Shown here piece after piece: positions 12,008 to 24,582 of a DNA stretch of 64,000 nt. Source of the DNA: Raphanus sativus (taxonomy: Eukaryota > Streptophyta > Magnoliopsida > Brassicales > Brassicaceae); contig NC_079518.1 of the NCBI RefSeq assembly GCF_000801105.2, positions 13,338,106 to 13,402,105 of the forward strand. The letters are read 5' to 3'. A model generated the notes under the pieces. It worked only from the letters and a program-made list of their open reading frames with translations. It was not told the DNA's origin and did not search any database. Each line of letters begins with the position of its first letter. The stretch's first letter is position 1. Position numbers and translations under genes: made by a program.

Positions 12008-13680
12008 TGTATTAAGAACTCTTTATTAGTTTTGAAGGGAGCTTTCGAGATTTGTATGTATATAGTTTCTTCACGAGATTTGTTTGTATCAAAAAAATAT
12101 AAATATATATAATACAAAACTGTTTATAAATGTTCTTTAACAACAAAAAAACTGTTTATAAATGTTTCAGCTAATGTAGATGTGTCAAATGAATTTTCCG
12201 TATGATCTGTTTTATATAGGCCACATCATTCACAGTCAAAACATATACAGAATTTGTCAAAGATTTGGAACATATAAAGCATTTCTTATTTATGTTTGCT
12301 TATGTTAAAATCGCTAATACTTTCGGGAACATATACTTCTACAAGAATGTATCAAACTTTTATAAGAAAATTACAATTCAATTTGTTTTACAAATTGAAA
12401 AAAAAAAGAACTCTAATTCAAATTCATAGTGTGGTATATATCTCAAATCTAGAAACGTTTTCCAGAATACTATTGCATTTGAATGGTTTTTTATGTACAT
12501 CAATCCAAAAAATGAATAACTGATCATCATGAACAGACTAGGGACTGGACATATCAGTTGAATTTCGTAATCGAAAACAAATTTACGAATAGGAAAGTGA
12601 AGTTACATCGGAAGACGCATGCATGTGGGTATGTGAAGATTCAAAATCTACATGATTTTGTGATGCTCTCCTGAATCATATAGTTAAGATATAAATGTAT
12701 TTTCATGCATTCAGTGACTTTCGCATACGAACTAAAGAAATGCTCTCAAGTATCGCCGTCTACGTTGAAGGGACATCTGAGTTTTTTTACCAAGCTAACA
12801 TTTAGTTTGGCCATACTACTACGACCTTGAAGTAACTTTTCATTTCCCGCTTCGGAAAATAAAATAGACCACCAAAGTTTAAGCAAAAATTTAGCAAGAA
12901 AAAAAAGTTGAAGGAAAAACATACTATAAAATAGAATTTATGAATATCATTTTACCTTCCGGTTAACTCAGCATCTCTTACTAAGAGCCCAGTATTCTTA
13001 TCATTCTTTTATATTAGTACTTAATGTTTTTTCTTATAATTACTTCCCTCGTTTCTGATATATAACTAGGGGTAAACTACTGGTCCACCGTTTATGTTTC
13101 AATGTGCGTGGATAAGAAACAAAGCAGAAGCAGTCAAATCTTTCTTTGGGTCCATTCTCTCTTAGGAGTAATACACAAGGAAGAACTCAACTTGTTTTTT
13201 TCTTCATTTGTTCACACACATATATATTCGTCGTCCACAACTCGAAACGTTTTTATCTAAGATCCTTATATTGAAATTGTAATCTCTTACTTCTCTTGTG
13301 ATCTTGCTAATTTGAAGACATCAATCCTAGCTAGAACCATATATTTATTCTCTTCTACATATGATAGAACACATTACACAACACAATAATAACATGTCAC
13401 CAAAACACGCAAAATAGGAAATGCAATTTTACAAAGAGAACTGAAAGAGAAAAATATATATAATGTTAACCCATTAAACATCATAAAATATAATCCAGGC
13501 CTAATTTATATATCAATCTCTCATGAAAAAAAAGTATGTACATGCAAATAAGAGAGACAAAAATAGGTCTTAAGTTACATATATATATATATATATATTG
13601 GTATTTCTCTCTTCCAATATATGTATATATAGAAAATAGAAGTAGAGAGGTGTATATATGTAGTTTATAGTTTTAATCGA
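12008..13680. other. Intergenic region downstream of WRKY28
   Basis: No supported gene. AT-rich. A (TA)n run of about 20 bp is at 13580-13600. The last several hundred bases before 13680 probably include the WRKY28 3' UTR, but no processing site was assigned. Confidence 0.5.
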
Positions 13681-14763
13681 TCAACGCTCTTGCTTGAAGA
13701 AAATGGAAGGAAATATCTCTTTCAAGAGCTCATATTCTCCTTGGCGATACTCTTGATAAGAATTAGGGTTGGCATTACCATAACCACTCTGCCCGTATCC
13801 ATAAGCCGACGCTGCGGAACCGCTGCTAGTATAAGCAGCCGTCGGAAACATTTCATGTGTAAGACTTCTCGGATTCATGAAGTTAGCTGAGTACATAGCA
13901 GCCGCGGTGGAACTTCCCCGGTGATTAGTCGGAATCGGATGGTTGTGTTGACCCTCGTAAGTTGTAATCACCACCGTTGGATCTTGAAACGATCTCTCCA
14001 CTCGTTTCTTCACGTTGCACCTTTGCGTTGTGCATCTATAGTAACTCCTATGTTCATTTTGTAATTATTAGTTCCTAGTATATTTTTGCCGATAAATATA
14101 AAATGCAGATGAAAAATAAATATGAAAATAAATAACCTTGGGTAATGGCTGTTTTTGACGGCTTTTTGGCCGTATTTTCTCCATCTATAACCATCTTCAA
14201 GATGATCAACCTCGCTTTTAGTCATGAACGAGACTCGTGGCTCTCTTTGTTTCTTCTTCTCCTCCATCTTTTTAGTTTTCCCTCTGAAACATACGTTATA
14301 ATCTACTTCAGGTCTTCAACATACAATATTATAAACGAGGGGATCATATGGTATTTGATAATATTTATTTTATAAAATGACTTTACAGTTTTTTGGAACT
14401 TTGATTTTCTTCACATCCATCTTCAGATAACTCTCGTTTCTTTTGGCTCTTACCAGAATCTTTGCCGGGATGACCAGCCTCGCTAGAGGAAGAAGATGCA
14501 GAAACTCTAGCTGGAGTCTCACCGGTAGCGTCATTAGATGCATCGCGTTTTGATTCTTGATCGATGGAAGAGTTGAAAACCTCTGATGAAGAGGGAGAAA
14601 GACCAAAAGTTTTCTGAAGTAGAGAGTCGTACGAGTAGGAAGATGGATCCAAACGGCTGTTTCCATAACTAGATGGAGTTGAAGAAGGAAGATTCATCAT
14701 TTCGTGCAAAGAGAAAGATGAAGGGTATTGGTAGTTGCAGAGATATTTGGTTTCGTTAGACAT
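13681..14763 (-). CDS. WRKY28: WRKY transcription factor 28
   Basis: Nuclear DNA-binding regulator of group IIc that binds W-box (TTGAC) promoters; Arabidopsis WRKY28 acts in defence and salicylate signalling. Three exons: 14763-14387, 14283-14137 and 14047-13681, all phases consistent, giving 296 aa (Arabidopsis about 318). N-terminus [28 protein letters not shown] and the [21 protein letters not shown] block are diagnostic. The WRKY domain reads [20 protein letters not shown] across the intron into [20 protein letters not shown] and ends [12 protein letters not shown], so the C-X4-C and H-X-H zinc ligands are present. The intron sits at the Arg codon typical of the family. C-terminus ...[15 protein letters not shown] is conserved. 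The residue in NSHYPR is usually Pro (NSPYPR) in this protein. The start four codons inside the longer ORF was chosen because MSNET matches the orthologue. Confidence 0.95.
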
Positions 14764-15087
14764 GGTGAAGAACAATGAAGAGAGAAATAGAAGATAAAGA
14801 AGAAGAGAGAAGAAAAGCCTTTTAGGTTTGGGGATTAGCTTTTTTCTTCCGATTGGGTAGATTGGTGTTTGGACATTAACTAGGACTTCGTCTCTCTTTC
14901 TTATAATATTTATGCATTCTGAACAAAAAGGATGATAGAGAAAGAGAGTGATAAAAAAAAAGTGAGTGACGACCGCGTTTGGCTAGTTTTATTTGGAAAT
15001 GAGTTTTTTTTTTCCCAAATTGAGTATACTGAATAAACGGGCCAAACCCAACAACAGGCCAAAGCCCAATTACACTAACACTACAAG

Positions 15088-15480
15088 AAAACAGGTCTTT
15101 AACGATTACGGGATTAATTGTAGTTTGGTCGTAAAATGGGTATTATGACCAATGAACAAATAATAACAATTGGTCGTAATATGCTGGTCGTAATCACTAA
15201 TTGGTTGGGCATTGGTCGTAAAGTTACGATTAAATATATTAGTTGTAAGGGAGTCGTACCTTTACGATTAAATAAATTGGTCATAAATTAGATGTAATAA
15301 ATGTAGTCGTACACGGGTCGTAAAGATTTAGTCGTAAAGGAGATGTAATAAATGTAGTCGTAAGTGGGTCATAAAAGGTTAGTCGTAAAGTAGATGTTAA
15401 ATATTAGTTGTAAAGTAGTCGTAAACTCTTTTTTTTAATAGAGGTAAAGTAGTCGTAATATAACGACTAACTTACATCGA
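15088..15480. repeat. Left subterminal repeat region of the CACTA element
   Basis: Dense copies of ttggtcgtaa, agtcgtaaa and gatgtaataaatg words in both orientations. The right end (about 22060-22450) has the matching set in opposite arrangement (tagtcgtac, agttacatctaa). These are the expected binding sites of the element's second protein. Confidence 0.8.
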
Positions 15481-15665
15481 ATATGTAATTTTAATAATTC
15501 GATTTTAAATATTAAAATTAATTTTAATAATTCAATTTTACAAAAAAAAAGATTTTTCAAAAAAATAAAATATTTTATGAATTTGATTTAAATTCATAAA
15601 AACATAACAATATATAACATTCATAAATTCAAAGTTTTCAAAATACAAATAATTAAAACCGAAAA

Positions 15666-17576
15666 CTAAGCATTAAGGTCATAAAAGAGCTCAAAACTCC
15701 TCTCCTCGGCACGCCGAGTCAAATCGTCCTGCTCTTCTGGAGTCGGGTTGGGGACGAAGGTCGGACGCAGGTTCTTCCACGATGCTGTAACCGACGGGTC
15801 GACGTTTGGAGTTGTCTCTAGAAGCATATCGAACATGTTTGCCATCGACTTAAACATCCCGTTGTGGTCGGCTAACTTCTGGTTCGCAGTTTCCAACTCC
15901 CTCCGGACCGAGGACTCTTCTTCCCTTTGAGCAGCGTGTTCAGCTCTCGCCATGGGAACATCATTCACACTCCCGATCCCAATTATACGTCCCCTTCTCT
16001 TCGGAGCAACCTATATATAATTTATAGATAGATATTATTAGTACATATGTAAAATAAATATATGCATGTATATAAATTAAAAAGGTCGAATATTTTACCT
16101 GCTCAAAAATTCGGTCTTGTTCGATGGCAGAAAGCTGGACCGGTGGACCATCCGGGTTTTGTTGCGTCCGCTGAGTCTGGACCTCCTGAATCCGAGCTTC
16201 TACATCGTTGTAGATTTTCTCTGCTCGTGGATGTACGAATTGACCATCGACATGGGAGTGGGTCTCCTTGTAGAGTCGGCTGAGAGTCGGCGGCGCTCCT
16301 TCTTTGGCATTCTATATTTAAAAACAACAATATTCAAATGAATTAAACTATATCATTAATTTCAAATTACTTAATTATATATATATATATATATATAATT
16401 ACATATATATATATATATATGTAATGAAATTAAGAAAAAATCTAAAACTTACAATTTGCAATACCCTTTTGGCATGTGGAGTCTGTCCGGAAATATGAGG
16501 TATTGGCAGGTTACCTTCAGCATCACGGGTTAGCTGGGCGGCCGAGCATTTAAGAGACCTTTGGACTGACTTAGGCAAAAACCAATAAGCCTTCAAGCCA
16601 GTCCAAACGTCATTGCTGAGGTACGTTTGTTTTGCTTCATCCCCGAAAAAATTCTACTTTTCCTTCCAGTCGCCAACAATGTTTTTGAGACGGAGCATTG
16701 CCTTGTTGTTGAACGTTTTCTTCACCGTCTCATTGATCCCAGTGGACCAATGCCATTTTTGCTACAAAAAATAATGAAAAATATTAATTAGCCAAATTAT
16801 TTAAATTTTTAAACATAAATAAATAAATTTAATTTAAAACTAACCGCGACGCACTTGAACCAAGTAATGCGAACGTGGTTCGGTGTAAGAGACCAATTAG
16901 GATGGGCATGCCGAAAGTTTCCTCTGATGATGTCCCCAACGCTCTGGCCCACATCATTGTCCGCTATAAACCTACAAAATTTTAAAGAATTTATATATAT
17001 AATTAAATATTAAATGTAAATTTTAAAATAATTTAATTAATTTAAAATTAATTACCAAGTCGTGCCGGGTCGTAGATATGGATCGAGGACGGGTAAACCT
17101 TCTCGTCCTGGCATCCTGAGAATGTCTTCCACAGAATATTTTGCATAAGGTGCATTCGGTGGCACCATCAAATCTGGATGAAGACCAGGAACTGCAGGAG
17201 CCTCCTCTGAAGGCTGGTATGAAACCTGCTGTGGAGCCGGCTGTGCCGGCTGTGGAGGTTGTTGTGGATGTTGTGGATGAGGCTGTGGAAACTGATGATC
17301 ATTAGGCTGCTGAGGCTGCTGATCATGAGGCTACTGATGATCACGGCCCTCCTCAAAAGTAAAGTATGTAGTCGGGTCGACGTAAGGCTGCGGATAGTAT
17401 GCATGTGGATCGTCTGGCGCCTGCGGAGGCACATACGGGACGCTAGGAATTTGGCTCTCGGGGACAGTTTCGGGGGTGCGGGAGGTAGAAGCTGATGGAT
17501 CCGTCTGGCCGAGAAAGGTACTCCCGTAAGAAGTTCCCCTGCCACGGTTTCTAAGTCTCTTTCTACCGCCAGTCAT
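15666..17576 (-). pseudogene. CACTA second protein (Ptta/En/Spm family), disrupted
   Basis: Reading from 17576: MTGGRKRLRNRGRGTSYGS, then a Pro/Gln/His-rich region. An in-frame TAG at 17331-17333 interrupts the polyglutamine stretch, where CAG is expected. The frame continues YAKYSVEDILRMPGREGLPV, then LDPYLRPGTTW, an intron of about 80 bp (near 16976-17055), SVGDIIRGNFRHAHPNWSLT, a second intron (near 16758-16842), QKWHWSTGINETVKKTFNN. A second in-frame TAG is at 16654-16656 after DWKEK. Later exons contain YLSNDVWTGLKAYWFLPKSV, HSHVDGQFVHPRAEKIYNDV and a C-terminal coiled-coil-like part ending ELFYDLNA. This is the family that binds subterminal repeats and assists the transposase. Two nonsense codons suggest loss of function. 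Confidence 0.85.
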
Positions 17577-17948
17577 ATCAGATCGTCAATCTGGAAAAAA
17601 AAAAAAATTAAAAACAATTCAAATAAATAACTAAAAAAATTATAAACACATTTTAATATCATCCTAACTAATTCCAAACTTAATCTAATAACCTAACTAA
17701 ATTCCAAACCTAATCTAATCACCTAACTAATTAACCACCTATAGCTAAAACAAAAAAAATTACCTAGAGAGGGAGAAGCTCTGAGGTTGTAAGAGAGAGG
17801 GGAGTGAGAATGGAATCACAAGAGAAAATAGAATCAACATAACGAATAGATAACCAAATTCTATTTCCACTTATGATCCCAACTCTCTTCACTTCCTTTT
17901 TTTTAAGATTTGTAAATTTTGTTTATGATAGGAGATGGTAAGAAGGGA

Positions 17949-18195
17949 GTATATATAAGGGCACATATGACAACTTAGTCGTACATTGGTCGTAATTGTA
18001 CGACCAATGAGGGGCTAATGGTCAGCTTAGTCGTACATGAGTCGTAATTGTACAACTGCTTTAGGACTATTTGACAAGTTAGTCGTACATGAGTCGTACC
18101 TACGACTAATTAGCTTCGTTATACACTAAACCCGAAACCCCAAACCCTCAAACATCATATTGTATATGTTTCGGTCGTAAAGTGGTCGTACCTAA
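17949..18195. promoter_or_regulatory. Internal cluster of subterminal-type repeats beside a TATA box
   Basis: Between the two CACTA genes, about 17975-18190 repeats the tcgtacat, gtcgtaattgtacgac and tagtcgtac words otherwise found at the element ends. A TATATATA sequence at about 17950-17957 lies upstream of the minus-strand second gene. In En/Spm the second protein binds such repeats; here the arrangement suggests a promoter for the second gene under the same control. Inference from sequence only. Confidence 0.5.
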
Positions 18196-18342
18196 GCCCT
18201 AAAACCTAAACCCAAAACTCAAAATCCCAAACCCCAAACATCATAGATAAACATCATAAGTTTAATACTCTTTCAGACTCCAAAAATCATATATATATAA
18301 TTATCATAACATTACAATATAAAGTTAAACACAAACGTTCTA

Positions 18343-21300
18343 ACATAATGGAACTTGACACTCGTCATCAGAAACATCATCCGCTTCATCATTTTCTTCA
18401 AATTCATCTTCATTTGCTTCATTCGTTGCATCGTCTGGAAGTTCTTCATATCCCGGATTATGCGGATCAATAAGTAAGATATCATCTTCTACTTGTTCGG
18501 GTACTTCAACTTTATTTACTGCATCTTCTTGTAATGGCGGTGGGTCATCATTCACAACTCTGCCCCGAGGTGTAACTTTTATAGCGGCTAACCAAGATAT
18601 TCCAGATTATCTGATCTTCGGGTATGGAACAAAACAAACCTGATCTGCTTGAGAAGCCAATATGTAGGGTTCAAATTTATTGTACCTCCGTGAAGCATTT
18701 ATATCAACAACACCAAACTTGCTATATCGAACACCTCTATTGACTGTAGGGTCAAACCAATCACATTTGAAGAGCACGCATTTCAGCTTCACTACACCGG
18801 GGAACTCCACTTCGATGATCTCTTTAAAGATTCCATAGAAATTTGTTTCACCTTTCACACATACTCCATAGTTCATTGTTGCTCGTCGACTTCCATATTC
18901 GTAAGTGTGAAAAGTGTATCCTCTTGTGAAATACATAGATGCAATGGTGACCTTACCGACCGGACCTTGTATCAATTCGTGAAACCATTGAGGATAAAAT
19001 TGATCATCATAATCAACCTGGAACATCAACATTTATTTGTATAAAGACTTAACCAAATATATAATTAATTTTCGTGTTAATTAATTAGATACATGACGTA
19101 CCTGCGTTTTTAACCATTTCACAAAGTGTTGGTCTTTCCTTTTGTTGAGATCAGCATTTGATATTCCTGGTATAGCTTCTTCGACTTGGGCGATAAAATC
19201 GCTGTTTTAAAAGAAAATTATCATTAAGTGTTATATATGTGTGGTAAAATTTAACAGAAATAATAATTTTAATTACCTTTCAAATGATTCAATCTCCTCG
19301 CAGTTAAGAAGTATATATGTGTGGGCACTATGTGTGTCTTCAGAACTTGACCACCAAACTTCTTTTAGTTTTCCACCAAGCCGTCCAATCTGAGTAAATA
19401 TGTCTGGAACATCTTCAACAATATATGTCGGCATAACACCACCATCATCATATCTGCTCGTATTCTTTTTTTTGGTCCGGACTTATACGCAAAGTAGTAG
19501 GACGTAAAGTGAGATGTTTCCACAGCAACTATTGAACCTTCCACCCTTGCCAGATTTTTTGCTTTGCCTTTCAAATATTTCATAGCTCGTTCGTAAGGAT
19601 ACATCCATATATTATGAACAGGTCCACGTAGCATTGCCTCATACGGAAGGTGGATAACCAGATGTTCCATGACGTCAAAAAAGGACGGAGGAAAAATTTT
19701 CTCCAAATTACACATCAAGATCCGGATATTCGCATCAAGTTGTGTGATGACGTCTACAGTTAAGGTGCGTGCAGTAAGATCTCTGAAAAAGCTCTGATGC
19801 CTACATATAATTTACCATCATAAGTTTTTTTCCAACAAGAAGAAATAATAACTTTAATTATTTGTTACCTGCAAGTGCTTCGTGAACCTCTTTTGGAAGC
19901 AACTCCGCAAGTGCAAATGGCAGAAGTCGTTGCATAAAAACATGACAGTCATGACTCTTCATTCCTGAAAACTTTTGTCCCTGATGATCAACACATCTTG
20001 ATAGATTTGAAACATATCCATCAGAAAACTTCACATCGGACGCCACCCACTTGAACAACGCAGCTTTTGCTTGTGCTGACAATCTGAAAATGGGAACTGG
20101 AATTCTCCCATCGTTCATAATATGCAGTTCAATCCGAGAACATAATGCAGGTAAATCCAACCTTGAGTTCTTGTTATCTTTTGTCTTCCAAGGGACGTTC
20201 AACAACGTATTCATGATGTTGTCAAAGAAGTTCTTCTCTATATGCATCACGTCCAGATTGTGGCGCAGCAGCAGATCTTTCCAATATGGAAGTTCCCAAA
20301 ATATACTCTTCTTGTGCCAATTATGTTGAGTCCCGTAACCATTAGGCATATTCGGAGGATTATGCCAATTACCGCCTTTGGCAACTGTGCTTTGTCCACC
20401 ATAGTAATCAATATCCTTCTCGATTTTCTCTCCAGATAAATATGGTGGAGCAATGTCCCTTACTATCCTTTTTGACCGAAAGTGTTTCTTGTTCCTTCGG
20501 TACGGATGGTTAATGGAAAGAAATCTCCGATGACAATCAAACCAGGACGTCTTCCTACCATGCTTCAACTGAAATGCGTCTGTGCTTCCCATACAATATG
20601 GACAAGATAGCCTCCCATGCGTCGTCCAGCCCGACAACATCCCATATGCAGGAAAATCACTAATAGTCCACAGTAGAACTGCTCGCATTGTAAAGTTTGT
20701 TCTCGTTGAAAAATCATATGTCTGCACGCCTGTTGACCAACATCAAGGGATCTCTTGGGATGTTTGGGTCCAGGTATCAATATACTCATGAAAAGCAATT
20801 CTTTTTCCATACACATCTCTGGTGGAAGGTTATATGGCGTCAAGAAGACTGGCCAGAGAGAGTATTGTCTTCCAGACATTCCAAATGGACTAAAGCCATA
20901 TGTGCAGAGCCCAAGATAAACGTTGCGGGGGTTGCTTGCAAAATCAGGATAAACATTATTCAAATGTTTCCACGCTTTGGCATCAGAGGGATGATTGATC
21001 TCTCCTTCCTTCTGACCACGTTCTGCATGCCATCTCATCGACGCTGCTGTCTTTTCAGATTGATATAATCTCTTGAGTCTATCCTTGATTGGTAAGTACC
21101 ACATCCGCTGGTACGGCACCCTATTTCGTCCACGTCCTTGCGGTTTATATCTTGGCTTCTTGCAAAATTTACACTCTAACAATTCTGCATCTTTTTCCCA
21201 GTATATCATACAGTTGTCTATACACACATCAATCATCTCCGAAGGTAAGCCAAGACTATGAACAAGTTTCTGAATCTCATAATAAGATTCAGCACACAAG

Positions 21301-22061
21301 TTATCTTCAGGCAAATACTCTTTAAACAACTCAGCCCAGGCATCCATACAAACTTCAGGTAAGTTATGATCAGTTTTGATATTCATCATCCTAGCTGCCA
21401 AAGATAATTTAGAAAGACCTTCTCTACAACCTTAATAGATTGGCTCATTTGCTGATGCTAGCATTTCATAAAATCTTTTTGCCTCCAAATTAGGCCCTTC
21501 TACATTTTCAACCTCCTCTATTACTGATGTTGTTTCACGAAATGCATCGGTAACCATATCATGCATTCTATCATGATCTAACATATGATTTTCTTGAATA
21601 ACACTTTCAGAAGGCAAATGTGGTTCATCTCTGTTACGAACATTTTCAACATGATTACTACCACTAGCTTCATTCCTATTATCACCCTCTCCATGGTTAA
21701 ACCAAATATAGTAATGTGGAGTAAATCCTCTATTTACTATATGTTTCCAAACGGTTTCACTAGCAGCAAACTTCGTATTTTTGCATTTACGACATGGACA
21801 GAACATTTTACCCGTTTCCTTTGTGAGAGGCGTCTGTCCGGCCTGGTACATGAATATCTCTGCTCCGTTCAGAAATTCGTCTGTTACTTTTCCTGTTGAA
21901 TCTTTATGCGCATACATCCAACTCCGAAGCGCATAAATATTTTCGGACATTTTTTTAACTATTTCCCGTTTTTTTTCTTCCTCTTTTTGTTTTTTTTTGT
22001 GCATCATAGAATGAGGGAGAAGATCATATTTATAGAGAAATTTCGATTTTGGTACGTACAA
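18343..22061 (-). pseudogene. CACTA transposase (TNPD/Tnp2 family), disrupted
   Basis: Domains in order: transposase-associated N-terminal domain (SWMYAHKDSTGKVTDEFLNG, CPCRKCKN, W-H...RGF), likely starting at MSENIYALRSW; Tnp2 core (YWEKDAELLECKFCKKPRYK, NPRNVYLGLCTYGFSPFGMS, LWTISDFPAYGMLSGWTTHG, LSCPYCMG, NLDVMHIEKNFFDNIMNTLL); DUF4218 (LEKIFPPSFFDVMEHLVIHL, MYPYERAMKYLKGKAKN, E.SHFTSYY); DUF4216 (GVRYSKFGVVDINASRRYNK, ASQADQVCFVPYP); acidic tail to 18343. Lesions: TAA at 21432-21434 where NEPLYEGCREG is expected; an out-of-frame deletion of about 40 nt at 20728-20740 between KRSLDV and VQTYDFST; a frame change at the T8 run 19466-19473; TAA at 18607-18609 after PYPKIR. An intron lies at about 19801-19868 and another near 19022-19101. 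A TATA-like site (about 22026-22034) precedes the gene. Confidence 0.9.
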
Positions 22062-23937
22062 AGTTACAACTAATTTACGTTTAAATTATAACTTAACTAC
22101 CAAAGTGCAACTTTGTTCTCGTAAATCAGTTGTTAATTAGATGTAAACTATTTTGATGTACCTAAGTCGTAATATTACAACTAATTTATGACTCCTTTAG
22201 TCGTTAATTAGATGTAAAATATTTAGATGTAAGTTAGTCGTAAAGTTACATCTAATGTACGACTACATAAAAATTTAGTCGTACATTAGATGTAACTTTA
22301 CGACTAACGTACAACTCAACAATTTAGTTGTAACTTTACGTCGACTTTACGACTAATGATTACTTCGTCGTAACTTAGTCGTACCCCAGTCCGTAATTTA
22401 CGATCACCTTTTCGTAGTCGTAATGTTTGGTCGTTAGGCATGCGTTTTCTTGTAGTGTAAGATCCATAACAAGCCCAAAAAGCTACGGGCTATACTAAGC
22501 AAAAGCTAAATGGGCCTACAGCCTAACAACCAAACCCGACGACAAAGGTCTACGCGACAAGGATAGAGGACACGTGGCCACATCTGATCCGTCCAGACGC
22601 CACCGTCTTATCTTGACCGTCTCCGCCTCAAATCGTCACCTGAGCACCATCACCACACGGTTCGTTTCGTCATCGCTCTATACGTAAAAGCCTCCGACCG
22701 AAACCATCTCTCTTTTCTTTTCCACACTGTCTTTCCGTCAGAGAGATCCATCGCTCCCGCAAGATCAAATCCGACTATGAAGCTCTTCAAACCCTAGACA
22801 TGCGCACCGAGAACACCACTTCTATCCTTCTCTCAATCATAACCGCCATGAACGGAGAGCTTCCTCACACGACCGAGATCTTAACCGCTATGACCAAAAC
22901 AGATACCAAGACGACAAGATCCACGTCTCTCTTTTAAACATCTCGAACCAGAAAAAAACCCAAAAGTAACCCGGTTCAAAACCGACAGATTGGAGTTTTG
23001 CGAGCCTCCACTTTCTGGAACCAAAGCCGGCGAAGGCGGAGCAGAAGAAATCTCCTCTTCTAGGAAGCTGAGACCGGCGGCGGTGAATCTGAGGAAGCTT
23101 CCACCTCCCGGAGAAAATCCGACGGCGACAGAACTAAGGTAGCTTCCATCCCTCGGGAACAAACACCACCTGTGCATGCGAGCGGCTCCCTCTCCACCGT
23201 TGATCTCCAAGCAACCGCGTCATTGCTCCAAAAGCCGAGCCACCGACAGAGGAGGCGGTAGAATCAGAACTCAGACAAGGCGGATGATGACAGGACGGCG
23301 TAGAGGGGGCGAAGGAAAACCTTTACGACGGACGAGAAGAGGGTCCGACGGAGGCATGGACGCTCACGCGCCGGTCAAACCGTCGATCCCCTGTCTCTCT
23401 CACTTTTTCTCTCTCTTTTTCTCTCTCTTCGAGATCTCAGACAAAAGTATGTTTTGGGAAATGAGTTAATTAAATAAAATTGTAACGGAATATAATTCGT
23501 AGGTACGTGTGAGAATCCGTAGTCGTGTTGATACTTTATGTTGATTCTTTATAACTTAGCTTTCAACTTTTTTCTCAATAGTAAATTGTATTTTTTTAAT
23601 TAATCTTTAGATATCCTCACTCAAGCTAATCTCGAAGGATGGGTGCACCTTACGGAGATACTCTATCATGATATACAAAGAACTTATATGCAAAGATTTA
23701 TATTTGTACAGGTGTTCAAAAACAATGTGATTTACTTTCACGAACCAAGTCAATGGAACTTGAAACATGTTAGTATCACAATCTTGTCCCTTTATCATTT
23801 GACTACAAAATCCCTCGCGTATTTCTTATTTTTATGCAATCCTTTATATTGCAAGATTCATTTAAAATAATTGAAGTTCAATAATTTTGTTAAGTTATCA
23901 CTATACTTTTCAATTTAGTAAACAGGATACATCCAAA

Positions 23938-24582
23938 TCTATCTTATTAAAACAGAAACATTCTTTTGGACTTAACATTTATTTTGTAAGTTCTTAAATT
24001 AAATACACTTTTATACTTTATAGTTAAATCTACATTAAATCATTAATGTTCATTTCTTTATACTATTATCCATGTTTCCAAACAATGTACTTATTTCTTT
24101 ATACTACTATCAATGTTTCCAAACAATATATTTTTTATACTACTATCAATGTTTCCAAACAATACAATAATTAATCTTAGTTATTTTATATCTATTATTT
24201 TCTCTTTAAAATTTTGTAGAAACGTCATAATTTCATAAATTGCAAAATAATAAACTTTAAAATTTGGATTATAAGATTACAAATTATGAAACTATTATAA
24301 TTTAAATCAAATTAGATTACATATCGGTCATCCAACAGTTCAATCGGTTAGTCTCGGATTTTAATGATTTTTTTTTAATATGAATATTTTAAAAACCTAA
24401 ATTGAATTGTCAGATCTCCGGATTAACCGGTATAATCACAATCGGGTTGAATTAAAAAACACTGATTTAAATGCAAAATTATTCTAAATACACTCTTTAA
24501 ATTTACCAAAATATTTGTTATATTATTAGTGAAATTTTTCATCGTAAAATATTCCGCGCTTGGAGCGCGGATCAAAATCTAG
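23938..24582 (+). mobile_element. Non-autonomous Helitron
   Basis: Starts TCTATCTTATTAAAACAG after an A and ends ATCAAAATCTAG before a T, so it sits between A and T as Helitrons do. A GC-rich hairpin (CCGCGC, loop TTGGA, GCGCGG; 24554-24570) precedes the 3' CTAG by 8 bases. The 645-bp interior is AT-rich and noncoding. It contains repeated phrases (ctactatcaatgtttccaaac and variants near 24050-24150). Confidence 0.85.

Larger units (their letters stand above)
15079..22457 (-). mobile_element. CACTA (En/Spm) DNA transposon, complete ends, decayed genes
   Basis: Terminal inverted repeats CACTACAAGAAAAC (15079) and GTTTTCTTGTAGTG (ending 22457) are flanked by the 3-bp target duplication TAA at 15076-15078 and 22458-22460. 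Length 7379 bp. It carries the two genes of autonomous plant CACTA elements, both on the minus strand: a TNPD-type transposase (18343-22061) and a second protein with the plant Ptta/En/Spm domain (15666-17576). Subterminal tcgtaa-type repeats are dense at both ends. At least six disabling changes are readable in the two genes, so this copy is very probably unable to supply its own transposase, though its ends look mobilisable. Confidence 0.95.
15004..23456 (-). mobile_element. Poly(A) non-LTR retroposon, split by the CACTA element
   Basis: Outside the CACTA insertion, 15004-15078 and 22461-23456 form one element of about 1.1 kb on the minus strand. It begins near 23456 and ends in A10 (T10 at 15004-15013). 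The outer flanks carry a direct repeat GGAAATGAG at 14995-15003 and 23457-23465, extendable with one gap to TTT(G)GGAAATGAG. This is the signature of target-primed insertion. The interior is GC-richer than its surroundings but holds no reverse transcriptase. A minus-strand ORF at 22881-23210 (109 aa) and plus-strand ORFs match nothing I know. Family unknown; the size resembles Sadhu-type non-coding retroposons. The right flank TSD and poly(A) support one element rather than two. Confidence 0.6.

Noticed and set aside
18126..18245. Interstitial telomere tract (aaaccctaaa-like words)
   Set aside because: Only degenerate, irregular words (aaaccccaaaccctcaaac) inside the CACTA element, with no regular 7-bp array.
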